Assembly: GCA_017560255.1 (NCBI GenBank)
Contig: JAFYOI010000050.1
Span: forward strand, 1-64,000
DNA: 64,000 nt
Direction: 5' to 3'
From: Clostridia bacterium
GTDB taxonomy: Bacteria > Bacillota > Clostridia > Oscillospirales > Acutalibacteraceae
Both the position numbers and the translations under genes were made by a program. Below, piece by piece: positions 6,176 through 14,917 of the stretch; the first letter of the stretch is position 1, and each line of letters opens with the position of its first letter. The notes below the pieces were generated by a model, which was not told the origin of the DNA, did no database searches, and saw nothing but the letters and a program-made list of their open reading frames with translations.

Positions 6176-8785
6176 TTATTCTTTGGAGAAACTATCTTTT
6201 ATTTTTTTGTACACTCCGTTGGTTTCACTGACTTTTACAATCTTTGTTCCCAAGCCGTCCTGCGCGTTTTCAAGAACTTTTAAAGCAACGTCGTACTCAT
6301 CAGCCGTAATGCCGTCCTTTTTAAGTTTTTTGCAGATAATTTCATTTAAACGAGCAGCGGAAATGTACCACACTTCTTTATGGTAGTACAAATTTACCGA
6401 AAGTGTTTTGTGAAGAACGTGACCTTCCTTAAAAATCGGTGCGGGGTATTTTTCGTTCAGAATTTCCGAAATTTTCTCCGCTTTAACGTCCTCCATAGGA
6501 TAATCCCAACGCTTGAAATCGTCCATAACTTCCCACACGGGTTCTTTTCCCTTCTTATCCTCATATTCCTGAGTTTTGCGCTTCCGCAGATCAAGACTAA
6601 GATCGTCAAGGAAATCGTGCGACTCGAACGCCGTAAATTCGGACTCGGTAACCATTATACCTCTGTCATCAATTTGTGAACTTATATCACCATTTCTGTT
6701 TGTTTCAACCAGACAAGGATGAATTTTTAGCGGCAACATTTTGTGACCTACGCCAAGCGACCAATACTTTGTATAATCACCCCATCTGAAGCCGTTTGCT
6801 CTGAGGAACGCATTCCAGCGGCGGTGCTCAAGCCAAGCAAGCGAAACAATCTCACTGCGGTTATCCGGATGGTCTTTATGGTGTTCAACAACGTAGCGCG
6901 CATATTTTTCCCTTGCGACACTTACAGCATCAAAATATTCCTTTGCATTCTTACTCTCAAAAATTGATTTTTCAAATATTCCTGCAGAAAAGACTTTGTA
7001 GTTGTAGTGGTGTGAACGGGCAATATTTGCCTTATATGAGTAAATATCCTTGAATCTATTTGCGTTTGACTCGGCACGGTATTTATCGGAAGTTTTAGAC
7101 TTTTCATCGTAACTGTTGCCAATTGCAAGCGCCGCTTCCAATTCCTCGCCGAAGAACACGTTTTTAACGCTGTAAACCTCATCCATACAACCAAACGCCC
7201 ACATAAAGACGTTCTCCAGGCCTTTCTGCTTCGGCTTTTTGTTGAGAGAACGGCAAAGTTCGGAGTTGTAAACAACGTACGCGATGATTGCTTTCTTTTT
7301 CGGATTTTCATAGATAACGTGCGTTCCGACGCTCTGTCTGATTTTGTCGGCAACTGCGAAATTGTCCTCATCCGAACCGAGTGCAACGATGAAATAATCC
7401 GAATCTATCAAGCGGAAACCGTCGTCAATCTCATCATTCATAAGTTTTGAAAAATTATCGCTGAGAACGTCTGAGCGATGGTATCGGTATCTGAAATACG
7501 GCGGATTTTTGTCACCGTTTTTATTGTAACTCAAAATCTCGTCGTTCGGATCGGCGGTTCGGAAAATGTCTGGGTTGACGTAATTTATCCTGCCCTCAAA
7601 ATCGCCCTCATCAAAATTCTTGCCATCGCATTTTTGCTTTTCCTTTGATACAACGTTTATACACAGTTCACAGTCAAGTATCTGACCGAACCAATACGTC
7701 GCAAGGAAGAACTGCGTACCGATTGCGCCACTGCCGAAAATTGTGACGTTGAGTTTCTTTTTACCCTGTGTTCCGGAATTAATCAGAGGCTCATACAAGG
7801 GCAAATCGCGCAGCAAAGTGTACGCCATATTTCGTGTGCCATCAACAGGAACGACTGTGGGCAATCTCTTTTCGGCATCTTCGCCGAGTGTGTCAGTCCT
7901 CTGCTTTACTATATATGTAATCTCCTCACCGATAAGTGAGAACTTTTTATCGGTTGAAAAAACGTAAATTTCCGTATCGGAAATTGGCTCTGTGCTCTTT
8001 TCAAGTATTTCCGTGAGCACCTGCAGATTTCTGTTTTCATCGTTACTGATAAGCAGGATTTTTCTGTTTGCGCTCTTGTTGCCGATTGCTTCCACAATGT
8101 CCTTTTTGACGCAGACAGCCCCTGCACTTTTTGCCGCTCTCAAAAGGCTTTCGTCGGTGTTGTCATCAACCCCTGCAAAGATAAAGAACTTTTTTACATC
8201 AACGTTAAAGGTGTCAATTATATTGTTCATCAAAGCAACGGATTGTTCGTTGAGTTCACTGAAATAATATCTCTCCTTGCGCTTTTTCTTGTTGACAAAC
8301 CAAAGACGAAGCGATGGGAAGAAATTGGCAAGCACTTCCAACACGATTGCACCGCCGACGATGGGAGAAACGAAGTTGATAACGCTTGTATACGCACTGT
8401 AAGCGCCAACCCACGCCTCACTGTCATTCTCACGAAGTTCGCTCACCATTTGTTTGCCGTCAGCAAGGTAGTCGGTATACTCTTCATCCATACTGAACGT
8501 CTGCAAAGAGTGGATAAAACTGTTCACTATTTCCTCGGACCAGTGCAGTCCGTCATCAGCCGTTTCCGCCGACGTACTGTTCTGCGGCTTGTTATACGTT
8601 CTGTAAAGTCCGACGGGGTAGCGCAGGCACCACACCGCCGCAAGCAATATCATAATAAAAACGAGCATTGACTTTCCTTTGCCTCGGTTCTTCGGTTTGC
8701 GCAAAGCAAACACAACAGCACCAACCGTGGCCAATGCCGACAAAATCAAACAAATTATTATTGCAATTTTTACGCAACAATCCAT
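6176..8785 (-). CDS. Membrane protein with tandem TrkA-N-like Rossmann domains and a C-terminal RyR domain
   Basis: An 869-residue protein. Three hydrophobic segments lie in the first ~150 residues (about 5-28, 40-62 and 115-150). Then come two Rossmann-like domains: about 200-330, and from 347 with a glycine motif GSGAIG (349-354) and YFIVALGSDEDN later. A RyR-like domain begins at EHRRW (653-657) and includes a KIHPCLVET segment. Two nucleotide-binding domains behind a membrane region recall RCK-gated CASTOR/POLLUX-type channels, but no pore filter is visible. It is clearly homologous to the 56326-58158 product (VVYNS, LGSDE, LEHRRW). I start at the ATG at 8785 with GGCGGAG upstream; a TTG at 8851 is possible. 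Likely a ligand-sensing membrane protein. Confidence 0.75.
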   Translation of the reverse strand: MDCCVKIAIIICLILSALATVGAVVFALRKPKNRGKGKSMLVFIMILLAAVWCLRYPVGLYRTYNKPQNSTSAETADDGLHWSEEIVNSFIHSLQTFSMDEEYTDYLADGKQMVSELRENDSEAWVGAYSAYTSVINFVSPIVGGAIVLEVLANFFPSLRLWFVNKKKRKERYYFSELNEQSVALMNNIIDTFNVDVKKFFIFAGVDDNTDESLLRAAKSAGAVCVKKDIVEAIGNKSANRKILLISNDENRNLQVLTEILEKSTEPISDTEIYVFSTDKKFSLIGEEITYIVKQRTDTLGEDAEKRLPTVVPVDGTRNMAYTLLRDLPLYEPLINSGTQGKKKLNVTIFGSGAIGTQFFLATYWFGQILDCELCINVVSKEKQKCDGKNFDEGDFEGRINYVNPDIFRTADPNDEILSYNKNGDKNPPYFRYRYHRSDVLSDNFSKLMNDEIDDGFRLIDSDYFIVALGSDEDNFAVADKIRQSVGTHVIYENPKKKAIIAYVVYNSELCRSLNKKPKQKGLENVFMWAFGCMDEVYSVKNVFFGEELEAALAIGNSYDEKSKTSDKYRAESNANRFKDIYSYKANIARSHHYNYKVFSAGIFEKSIFESKNAKEYFDAVSVAREKYARYVVEHHKDHPDNRSEIVSLAWLEHRRWNAFLRANGFRWGDYTKYWSLGVGHKMLPLKIHPCLVETNRNGDISSQIDDRGIMVTESEFTAFESHDFLDDLSLDLRKRKTQEYEDKKGKEPVWEVMDDFKRWDYPMEDVKAEKISEILNEKYPAPIFKEGHVLHKTLSVNLYYHKEVWYISAARLNEIICKKLKKDGITADEYDVALKVLENAQDGLGTKIVKVSETNGVYKKIKDSFSKE

Positions 8786-8845
8786 AAACTCCGCCGCCTT
8801 TCGACAAAATCTTACTATTTCTATTCTACTGCCACCAATACACAA

Positions 8846-8878
8846 TGTCAATGTTGAACTTTATATTCAACATTGACA
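8846..8878. promoter_or_regulatory. Perfect 13-bp inverted repeat between the VirD4-like and RyR membrane genes
   Basis: Arms TGTCAATGTTGAA and TTCAACATTGACA with a 7-base loop, centred in the gap after the VirD4-like stop codon. No T-run follows on the minus strand, so it is not a standard terminator. It could be an operator, an RNA processing site or an attenuator that sets the ratio of the two halves of the operon. Confidence 0.7.
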
Positions 8879-8890
8879 CCGGCTTTATTT

Positions 8891-10537
8891 TTAATCGATT
8901 TTATAGATGTATTTCTTGTTGGAAAAATCAAGTTTTGCGGGTCTGTCGCTTGTGTCTGCAAGGCGGTGAGTAAACTCTTTACAAAGGTAACTGCGCTCCA
9001 TTCTTGACCACAGAACATCCGCTCGCATCTGGGTAACCACACATTCGCCGGGGGCTATCTTCGTCAATTTGCTGACGGGCACAAGCGGTACGACGTCCTT
9101 TTCGTACACCTCGATACTCTCGCCCTTACCGTTGAGTGCGGAAGTCGGTGCGATGACCGTTTTAAGTCCGCATTCCTCGGAGAAATCACGCTTCGTCTGC
9201 GGATTGTTCGTACCGAAAAACAAGTGTGTATTAAGGTTGTCCTTGATAATCTCCGCCGTTTCTTTGCCGTACACGTTGTAAAGTTGTGCGTATGACTGCA
9301 AGATAAGCAAAAACCAGATGTTACGACCACCACAAGCGGAAATTACCTTATCAAAACTGTTGAACGGCGGCAGGTTGCCGAACTCGTCAAGCAGGAAGTA
9401 AAACGGGCGGTCAAGTTGTGAGCCCTTTGAGCGTGCAATCGCAATCAGTTCTGTGTAGAGAGTGCTCAAAAACATTGTGATAATTTCGTAATGCAGTTCC
9501 TCCTCGTCCTTGAACGCCACGAAAATTGCCGTCGGCGCACCGTCATCAAGTTCGGACATCTCAAAAGTGTTGGCGCAGGTAATTCTGCGCACGCTCGTGT
9601 CACGGAATTTATTCATCTTTGTGGCAAGGGTTGAAGTGATGCATCTTCTTGTGTTTTCCGCTTGCTCGAGAATACACTTATGAGCAAGGTTTCTCGCTTT
9701 GGAAGTCGCTTTGTCACGCTGTGAAAAATATCCGTTATCATAACCGCTGATTCGTCCGCGTGCATCGGAAAAACTGTCCATAATTCGAAGTGCGGTATCG
9801 AACGAGAAATTGTCCTCAGTAATCTTACCCGTCTTGCTGTCCTCAAGCATACCGTACAGAATCGCTTTGAGCAGATCTCGTGCAGAATCTTCCCAGAACG
9901 GATCTTTTGTGTCCATTTTGGGCACGATAGCAGCAACGAGGGTTGTAAGACCCTTCTCAACCTCGTCAAAATAACCGTCACTTTTCTCGTCCGCATAGCG
10001 AAGCATTGCCGACAGACTTCTGAACTTTTTATCGTCCATCTGGAATCCGTTACCGTTCGGCATACTGTTTTCCATCACCTCGTTTGTAATGTTGCAATAC
10101 TTGCGGTACAAACGGAAATATTTTGTAAGCGGATTCCAGCAATCGCTGTGACGATAGTCGGTAAAGTCGAGCAAAAGCACTCTGTAACCCTGCTTTTCAA
10201 GCATTTTCGCGTTGCGCTCGTACAACTCTTTCTTCGGGTCACTGATTACCATATTAGGTTTATTCTTTTTAGCGGCAAGCACGTTGATTGTGGGGATAAC
10301 GTAACCCGTTGTCTTACCGCTTCGTGTAGCACCGATTGCAAGAAGGTGTGTGTCGGGCGTGAATGTAACGTCCAATTTTCCATCGTCCCCCCTTGTAATG
10401 CAAAGCGGGATACCGTCGATATTCTTCTTGCCAAGTTCGTCAAACTTGAACGTTGCATCGGTGTGCTGCTGTCTGTATTCTTCAACCGTCAGAAGTTTGG
10501 TATTCTCGTAATCCTTAAAAACGTCAATTTTTCGCAT
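8891..10537 (-). CDS. VirD4/TraG-like coupling ATPase without membrane anchor
   Basis: A 548-residue P-loop ATPase of the type IV coupling protein group. Walker A is GATRSGKT (69-76); Walker B is FYFLLDEFGNLP (Asp384-Glu385); the QSYAQL and later TAEIIKDN segments also fit TraG/VirD4. In conjugation these hexamers pump DNA or protein through a type IV secretion channel at the membrane. Here there is no N-terminal membrane segment, and no relaxase, VirB4 or other transfer gene in the window. It overlaps the upstream Lon-like gene by 14 bases, so they are translationally coupled. I infer a recruited motor in a non-conjugative system, perhaps using the RyR membrane protein as its anchor. Confidence 0.85.
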   Translation of the reverse strand: MRKIDVFKDYENTKLLTVEEYRQQHTDATFKFDELGKKNIDGIPLCITRGDDGKLDVTFTPDTHLLAIGATRSGKTTGYVIPTINVLAAKKNKPNMVISDPKKELYERNAKMLEKQGYRVLLLDFTDYRHSDCWNPLTKYFRLYRKYCNITNEVMENSMPNGNGFQMDDKKFRSLSAMLRYADEKSDGYFDEVEKGLTTLVAAIVPKMDTKDPFWEDSARDLLKAILYGMLEDSKTGKITEDNFSFDTALRIMDSFSDARGRISGYDNGYFSQRDKATSKARNLAHKCILEQAENTRRCITSTLATKMNKFRDTSVRRITCANTFEMSELDDGAPTAIFVAFKDEEELHYEIITMFLSTLYTELIAIARSKGSQLDRPFYFLLDEFGNLPPFNSFDKVISACGGRNIWFLLILQSYAQLYNVYGKETAEIIKDNLNTHLFFGTNNPQTKRDFSEECGLKTVIAPTSALNGKGESIEVYEKDVVPLVPVSKLTKIAPGECVVTQMRADVLWSRMERSYLCKEFTHRLADTSDRPAKLDFSNKKYIYKID

Positions 10538-12191
10538 CGTAGTTTCCTCCTATATAACCGAAACCGCCACGCTTTGTGCTTGCGGGGGTCTTCTCCTTGC
10601 AAACCGCCTTGATCACGTCAAGTGTGACAACGTCTTTCTTCTCAAAAATCGTCTTTTTAATTGCGCTGTCGATGATATTTCGGATAAGGCGCGAATCGTA
10701 ATCAGCCAAAAACTGCTTGCAACCCTCATCCATCGTCATACCAATGCAACCAAAGGAATTGATGCGTGAAGCGAAAATTGAAGCGACGACGAGCGTTTTC
10801 TCATCGGTTTCAATATTCTTTGCCCACACTGTGTCGCACACCTTGGACAATCTGAGCGATGCGCTGTTTCTCTCGTTTGCAAAGAGTACGAAAGTGGATT
10901 CCGACAAGTCAAGAGTAACGTTGGGATTGAACATCTTGAAACTCTTTCTGTGGTTATAATCAAGCATGCTGAAAATTCTGTCGAGTTTTTCGCCCTCAAG
11001 TTCATCACAATGGGTGATAACAAAAACGGTGTGCGCGGATTTAGTCTTTGCAAGGCCGCGCAAAAAGACGTTCTCTCTGGACGGCACAAGGTCTACGTCG
11101 GTAAGGTTGGAAGCGTCGACCTCCACCACCGAATCCGCGCCATAACCGCTTTCAATCATCCGACGATACATCTGCAAAACGTAACCGTCGGACGATACGA
11201 TGAGAAGCGGCGTTCTTGCCACGGCGGGACAAGAGGTTGTGATAGTCACGTTCTGCAAAACCTCGTTGATTTCGTCCTCTCTTGTGAGCACAATTTCTTT
11301 TACGCTTGCGCCGTCAAACTCGTGACAACCGCTCCAATCAACGTCAAAGGGAATGTCGGCAAGGGCGGCGATTGCACCCTCCTGACGAGTGAGGAGAAGT
11401 TTCTCTTTATCCTGCGCGGAAATGAGCGAGGAAAAGGCAATCTTTGCAAAACTCTTGTCGTAAGTACTGCGGTCGATTATCTCCATTGCAAAAGCCTTAT
11501 CGATAAGCCTTGCGGTTGAATTGCGAGGGATATCGGTACTGTGCGAATAGGTTAAACAGATATGTTCAAGCGCTTTCTTCTGACTTGACGTTTTGAGTAC
11601 GGTGCGGAGAATCTCATAATAGAGTTCAGTGTTTTCCGCATCGTATCTGATGCCGAGCAAGTTACCGAAAAGGTTGTTCCACTTTGCACACGCCTTCATT
11701 CTTTTAAGTGCGGCATATTTGTCCTCGCACAAGCCGAGTCCGTGGTATTCCATATATGAAAGAGTAGCCATCGCGTCGATGTTGCCGTTGACCGCCGTTG
11801 TGAGAAGCGCCTCGAAAACGCCCTCCAAAGTCAGGTTTTTCTCTTCCTTGAAAATATTTGTGCGAATCTGCATCGCCTCACGCTTCTGCACCATAATCAT
11901 TCGGTCAACGTCCGTCAGTTCAATATCCTGACCGCTTTTAAGCGCAAACTCGACCATTCTGCTGAAACGCTCGTACGAGGTGATGTCGGTTATGTCACGA
12001 AAGTGGTCCTCGCAGGACTGGGTAAAATATTCTTCAAGTTCTTCATCGTGCGGCAGGCAAAAAACGCTTGAAAGTTCAAAGAAAAGTTTTCTTCTCTCCT
12101 CGTCCGTCAACGCTCTGCCGAGAATTGCCTCAATAAAGTAGTAATACTTAAGGAAGCATTCAAACAAATAATCGTTAATCATACGAATCAT
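10524..12191 (-). CDS. Sel1-like repeat plus degenerate Lon-type AAA+ protein
   Basis: A 555-residue protein. Residues ~136-171 resemble a Sel1 repeat (AMATLSYMEYHGLGLCEDKY). Residues ~326-535 align by eye with the AAA+ module of LonA: a Walker B-like VFVITHCDELEG (Asp396-Glu397), then FSMLDYNHRKSF...VTLDLSESTFVLFAN, matching Lon LLEVLDPEQN...YDLSDVMFVATAN, and an AAA lid. The Walker A position (LLIVSSDGYVLQ, 329-340) lacks GxxGxGK[S/T], so ATP hydrolysis is unlikely. The Lon protease domain is absent. It starts inside the last codons of the ClpP-like gene (4-base overlap), which suggests an adaptor or unfoldase-like partner for that peptidase. Lon relation is inference from motif order. Confidence 0.6.
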   Translation of the reverse strand: MIRMINDYLFECFLKYYYFIEAILGRALTDEERRKLFFELSSVFCLPHDEELEEYFTQSCEDHFRDITDITSYERFSRMVEFALKSGQDIELTDVDRMIMVQKREAMQIRTNIFKEEKNLTLEGVFEALLTTAVNGNIDAMATLSYMEYHGLGLCEDKYAALKRMKACAKWNNLFGNLLGIRYDAENTELYYEILRTVLKTSSQKKALEHICLTYSHSTDIPRNSTARLIDKAFAMEIIDRSTYDKSFAKIAFSSLISAQDKEKLLLTRQEGAIAALADIPFDVDWSGCHEFDGASVKEIVLTREDEINEVLQNVTITTSCPAVARTPLLIVSSDGYVLQMYRRMIESGYGADSVVEVDASNLTDVDLVPSRENVFLRGLAKTKSAHTVFVITHCDELEGEKLDRIFSMLDYNHRKSFKMFNPNVTLDLSESTFVLFANERNSASLRLSKVCDTVWAKNIETDEKTLVVASIFASRINSFGCIGMTMDEGCKQFLADYDSRLIRNIIDSAIKKTIFEKKDVVTLDVIKAVCKEKTPASTKRGGFGYIGGNYDAKN

Positions 12192-12784
12192 CCTCCAATT
12201 GCTTTGATAATTTTTGGTGTAAGCACCGCATCGACAAGGCCGTACTCAACCGCTTCCTGAGCGGTCATCGTGTAATCTCTGTCCGTGTCGGCGGCAATCT
12301 GTTCAATCGTCTTGCCCGTATTCATGGCAAGGATTGAGTTGAGTGTGCCTCTGGTGCGCTCAATGTGGCGTGCAGCGATGATGATATCGGACGCCTGACC
12401 CTGCGCGCCTCCCAAGGGCTGATGAATAAGAATCTCACTGTTCGGCAGTGCAAGTCGCAAGCCCTTTGAACCCGACGAGAGCAGGAACGCGCCCATCGAA
12501 GCGGCAAGACCGACACAAATTGTACGTACTCTGCAGTTAAGCGAGTTGATTGTGTCGTATATTGCAAGTCCATCGCTTACACAACCACCGGGACTGTTGA
12601 TAAGTATTGTCAGTACGCGCTCCTCCTCGGGCAGATTTTCATCAATCATCTTCTGCTCGATATAGTGCATCTGCGGAATGACGCGCGCCGCCATACCCGT
12701 TTCTATCGGACCGAAGATATACACCTGATTTTTGCTGAGCAAATACTGGTCCGACAATACCTCTCTCATTCTTTCTCTTGACAT
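12188..12784 (-). CDS. ClpP-type serine peptidase (accessory paralogue)
   Basis: A 198-residue ClpP family protein with the full triad: Ser96 in GLAASMG, His121 in LIHQPLGG, Asp170 in DTDRDYTM, spaced as in E. coli ClpP. The INSPGG oxyanion segment is present. The N-terminus lacks the usual RLL-type axial loop sequence and starts differently (SDQYLLSKNQVYIFGPI), so it may not dock ClpX or ClpA and may pair with a dedicated AAA+ protein. No clpX lies nearby; the next gene is the Lon-like AAA+ protein with a 4-base overlap, followed by the VirD4-like ATPase. First gene of this transcript. Enzyme class firm; special pairing inferred. Confidence 0.9.
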   Translation of the reverse strand: MSRERMREVLSDQYLLSKNQVYIFGPIETGMAARVIPQMHYIEQKMIDENLPEEERVLTILINSPGGCVSDGLAIYDTINSLNCRVRTICVGLAASMGAFLLSSGSKGLRLALPNSEILIHQPLGGAQGQASDIIIAARHIERTRGTLNSILAMNTGKTIEQIAADTDRDYTMTAQEAVEYGLVDAVLTPKIIKAIGG

Positions 12785-12961
12785 TTTTACAACATCCTTT
12801 CTTAATTTATTTCAAATGTATAACGCAAGACCCACGCCCGATTTCGCGTAAATTTGCGTTGAATATGGGAATATTTTGTAAAACATTGACGATGACTACC
12901 CTTAGAAAACAACGCCCGGTCAGGCCTTTTTTCGCACGAAAAAAATACATTTGCAAAAACA

Positions 12962-12991
12962 AAAAGGAACGACACACAGGTCGTTCCTTTT
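12962..12991 (-). terminator. Terminator of the membrane coiled-coil gene
   Basis: Arms AAAAGGAACGAC and GTCGTTCCTTTT followed by T-rich sequence on the minus strand. It separates the 13011-14141 gene from the ClpP-like transcript. The 12785-12960 stretch should hold the ClpP operon promoter, which I could not pin down. Confidence 0.85.
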
Positions 12992-13010
12992 AATATTTTA
13001 TAATCAATAT

Positions 13011-14141
13011 TTATCTCGGTCTGTATGAAGCACACCCAAGGGCATCCTTTCCCCTTATCTTACATCTTCCAGAAAAAACACATTGTGCACATTTTCTACC
13101 CTGTGCCTCCACATCCATTTTTTCAATCAATCTTTGTTTACATTTTTCCACTTCCTGTTGTTCGTCCTCTTCGCGTCTGCGTCGGGCATCAAGCCCTCTC
13201 TGCAACTCCAGCTCACGTTCACGGTGCTGAATTTCCTCATACAGATTTATTGCTTCCTTGAGTGAATCCGCTCTGCCGTTTTTTATAAGAGCAATAAACT
13301 CTCCAATAGCATAAACATAATCATCGCTCACAAGGTCATTGTTTTCCTCAAACGCTTCAAAAGCAGGGATATATTCCTCGCGGTATATCCTGTCTTTCTC
13401 CTGTGCACGTTTCTGTTCAAGTTTGCGGCTGATATCAGCCTCTTCTTCCTCGATTGATTTTTGTACTGCCAACAATTCCTCGCAATCCTTTATAAATGAT
13501 TCCTGATTATCATTATACTCTTTAACTTTGGCGTTGTAAGCCTCCATCTCTTTTTCATACTGCTCGTTAATCGCTGCCACCTTTTGATTATATTTCTCAA
13601 GTTTCGCTTCATATTTTTCCGTTCTGTTTTCGGCATTCTCTTTCAACTTAACTTTGCCCTTGATATAACTTGCCATAGCAAAAAACAAAAGTGCGACCGC
13701 AAGGATAAGCCACAACCACGCTTCCCCTGTGTTGCCTCCCTTTTTAACGAAAAAATATACCAGACAAATAAAAGCAACAATAGCAATTATCACCGATTTT
13801 AACAGTACCGATTTGTGATTATTCTTTTCGTTTTCTTTTTCTTTTTTCTTGTACTCCATCGGCTTGGTCGGCATTTTTTTCGTAGGCTTCTCCGGAGTAA
13901 AATAATCTTTATAAATTGTGAGCAAATCCTCCTGTGTGCCGGATTTCAGCACCGCACGGTAAACCCTCTCTCCCCATCTGCCTTTAAAATCGGGTTCGTG
14001 GACCGTTCTTTCGTAATCATCAACCACCGTATGTTTAACGTTATTCATCTTTGTTTTCGCTGCAGACACACGAGAATACAAATCCTTAATCATTTCAAGT
14101 TTTATCACAAGGTCTTTACAACTAAGATTGTTGTCACCCAT
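13011..14141 (-). CDS. Membrane-anchored coiled-coil protein with a C-terminal Cys cluster
   Basis: A 376-residue protein of unknown function. Residues 1-105 are helical and basic; two hydrophobic segments lie at about 115-135 (SVIIAIVAFICLVYFF) and 145-163 (AWLWLILAVALLFFAMAS); then a long charged coiled coil (about 165-335); then a C-terminal CAQCVFSGRC...GC cluster that could bind a metal. AAGGTG precedes the ATG. It sits upstream of the ClpP-AAA-VirD4-RyR set on the same strand but ends in its own terminator, so membership of that system is only possible. The coiled coil style resembles that of the 38950-40668 product. Confidence 0.6.
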   Translation of the reverse strand: MGDNNLSCKDLVIKLEMIKDLYSRVSAAKTKMNNVKHTVVDDYERTVHEPDFKGRWGERVYRAVLKSGTQEDLLTIYKDYFTPEKPTKKMPTKPMEYKKKEKENEKNNHKSVLLKSVIIAIVAFICLVYFFVKKGGNTGEAWLWLILAVALLFFAMASYIKGKVKLKENAENRTEKYEAKLEKYNQKVAAINEQYEKEMEAYNAKVKEYNDNQESFIKDCEELLAVQKSIEEEEADISRKLEQKRAQEKDRIYREEYIPAFEAFEENNDLVSDDYVYAIGEFIALIKNGRADSLKEAINLYEEIQHRERELELQRGLDARRRREEDEQQEVEKCKQRLIEKMDVEAQGRKCAQCVFSGRCKIRGKDALGCASYRPR

Positions 14142-14230
14142 AACGGCACCTTCTTTTCAAATATTTATATTATACATTGTATTGCAGCAAAACAAAAATT
14201 TCAACCTTTTCCTACACGATAAAAACAAAA

Positions 14231-14256
14231 AGCACTCCGCTTTTGCGAAGTGCCTT
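14231..14256 (-). terminator. Terminator of uraA-upp
   Basis: Arms GCACTCCGC and GCGAAGTGC followed on the minus strand by a T-run, 17 bp after the upp stop codon. Confidence 0.85.
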
Positions 14257-14272
14257 CTGATTTAATTATATT

Positions 14273-14917
14273 TTATTTTGTGCCAAACAATCTGTCGCCC
14301 GCATCGCCAAGTCCGGGAAGAATGTAGCCATGCTCATTGAGACCCCTGTCAAGCGTTGACACGTAGGTCATTACGTCGGGGTGCGCCTCGGCAACCTTTG
14401 TTACGCCCTCGGGCGAGCCGATAATTGCCATAAATTTGATACGTTTGCAACCCTTGTCCTTCAGAAGTTGAATTGCATCGCAAGCGCTACCGCCAGTTGC
14501 AAGCATCGGGTCAACGAGAAGTATCAACTTGTCCTCAATACCTTCGGGCAACTTGCAATAATAAGTTTCGGGCATAAGGGTTTCTTCGTTCCTGTACATA
14601 CCGATATGTCCGACCTTTGCCGACGGGAAAAGCACGTGAATACCGTTTACCATACCGAGTCCCGCACGAAGAATCGGCACGATTACGATTGAATTATCCG
14701 CAACAACCGTCTGTGTACAGGTTTCAAGCGGAGTTTTTACCTCAATTTCGGTTGTGGTCACTCCGTCTTTAAGGCTTTCGTAAGTCATAAGAGTCGTGAT
14801 TTCTTCAACAAGTTCACGAAACTCCTTCATACTTGTTCTCTCATCGCGCAAAATCGCAATTTTGTGACGAATAAGAGGATGGTCAAAAATAACAACGTTG
14901 TCGTAATTTTTCATCAT
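14273..14917 (-). CDS. upp: Uracil phosphoribosyltransferase
   Basis: A 214-residue enzyme of normal length that salvages uracil: uracil plus PRPP gives UMP and pyrophosphate, in the cytosol. The PRPP-binding loop is LLVDPMLATGGSA and the uracil-side C-terminal segment is LPGLGDAGDRLFGTK; VPILRAGLGM is also conserved. It abuts the uracil permease gene (start codon within its last bases), with the ribosome site GGAGAA inside the permease end, so uptake and salvage are coupled. Confidence 0.97.
   Translation of the reverse strand: MMKNYDNVVIFDHPLIRHKIAILRDERTSMKEFRELVEEITTLMTYESLKDGVTTTEIEVKTPLETCTQTVVADNSIVIVPILRAGLGMVNGIHVLFPSAKVGHIGMYRNEETLMPETYYCKLPEGIEDKLILLVDPMLATGGSACDAIQLLKDKGCKRIKFMAIIGSPEGVTKVAEAHPDVMTYVSTLDRGLNEHGYILPGLGDAGDRLFGTK

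Noticed and set aside
12778..12993. 71-codon plus-strand frame before the ClpP-like gene
   Set aside because: It includes a terminator hairpin and has no ribosome site; more likely the leader region of the opposite strand.
8891..14141. Reading the VirD4-like region as a conjugative element
   Set aside because: No relaxase, VirB4, pilus or mating-pair gene, no integrase or att repeat near it, and the ATPase lacks a membrane anchor.
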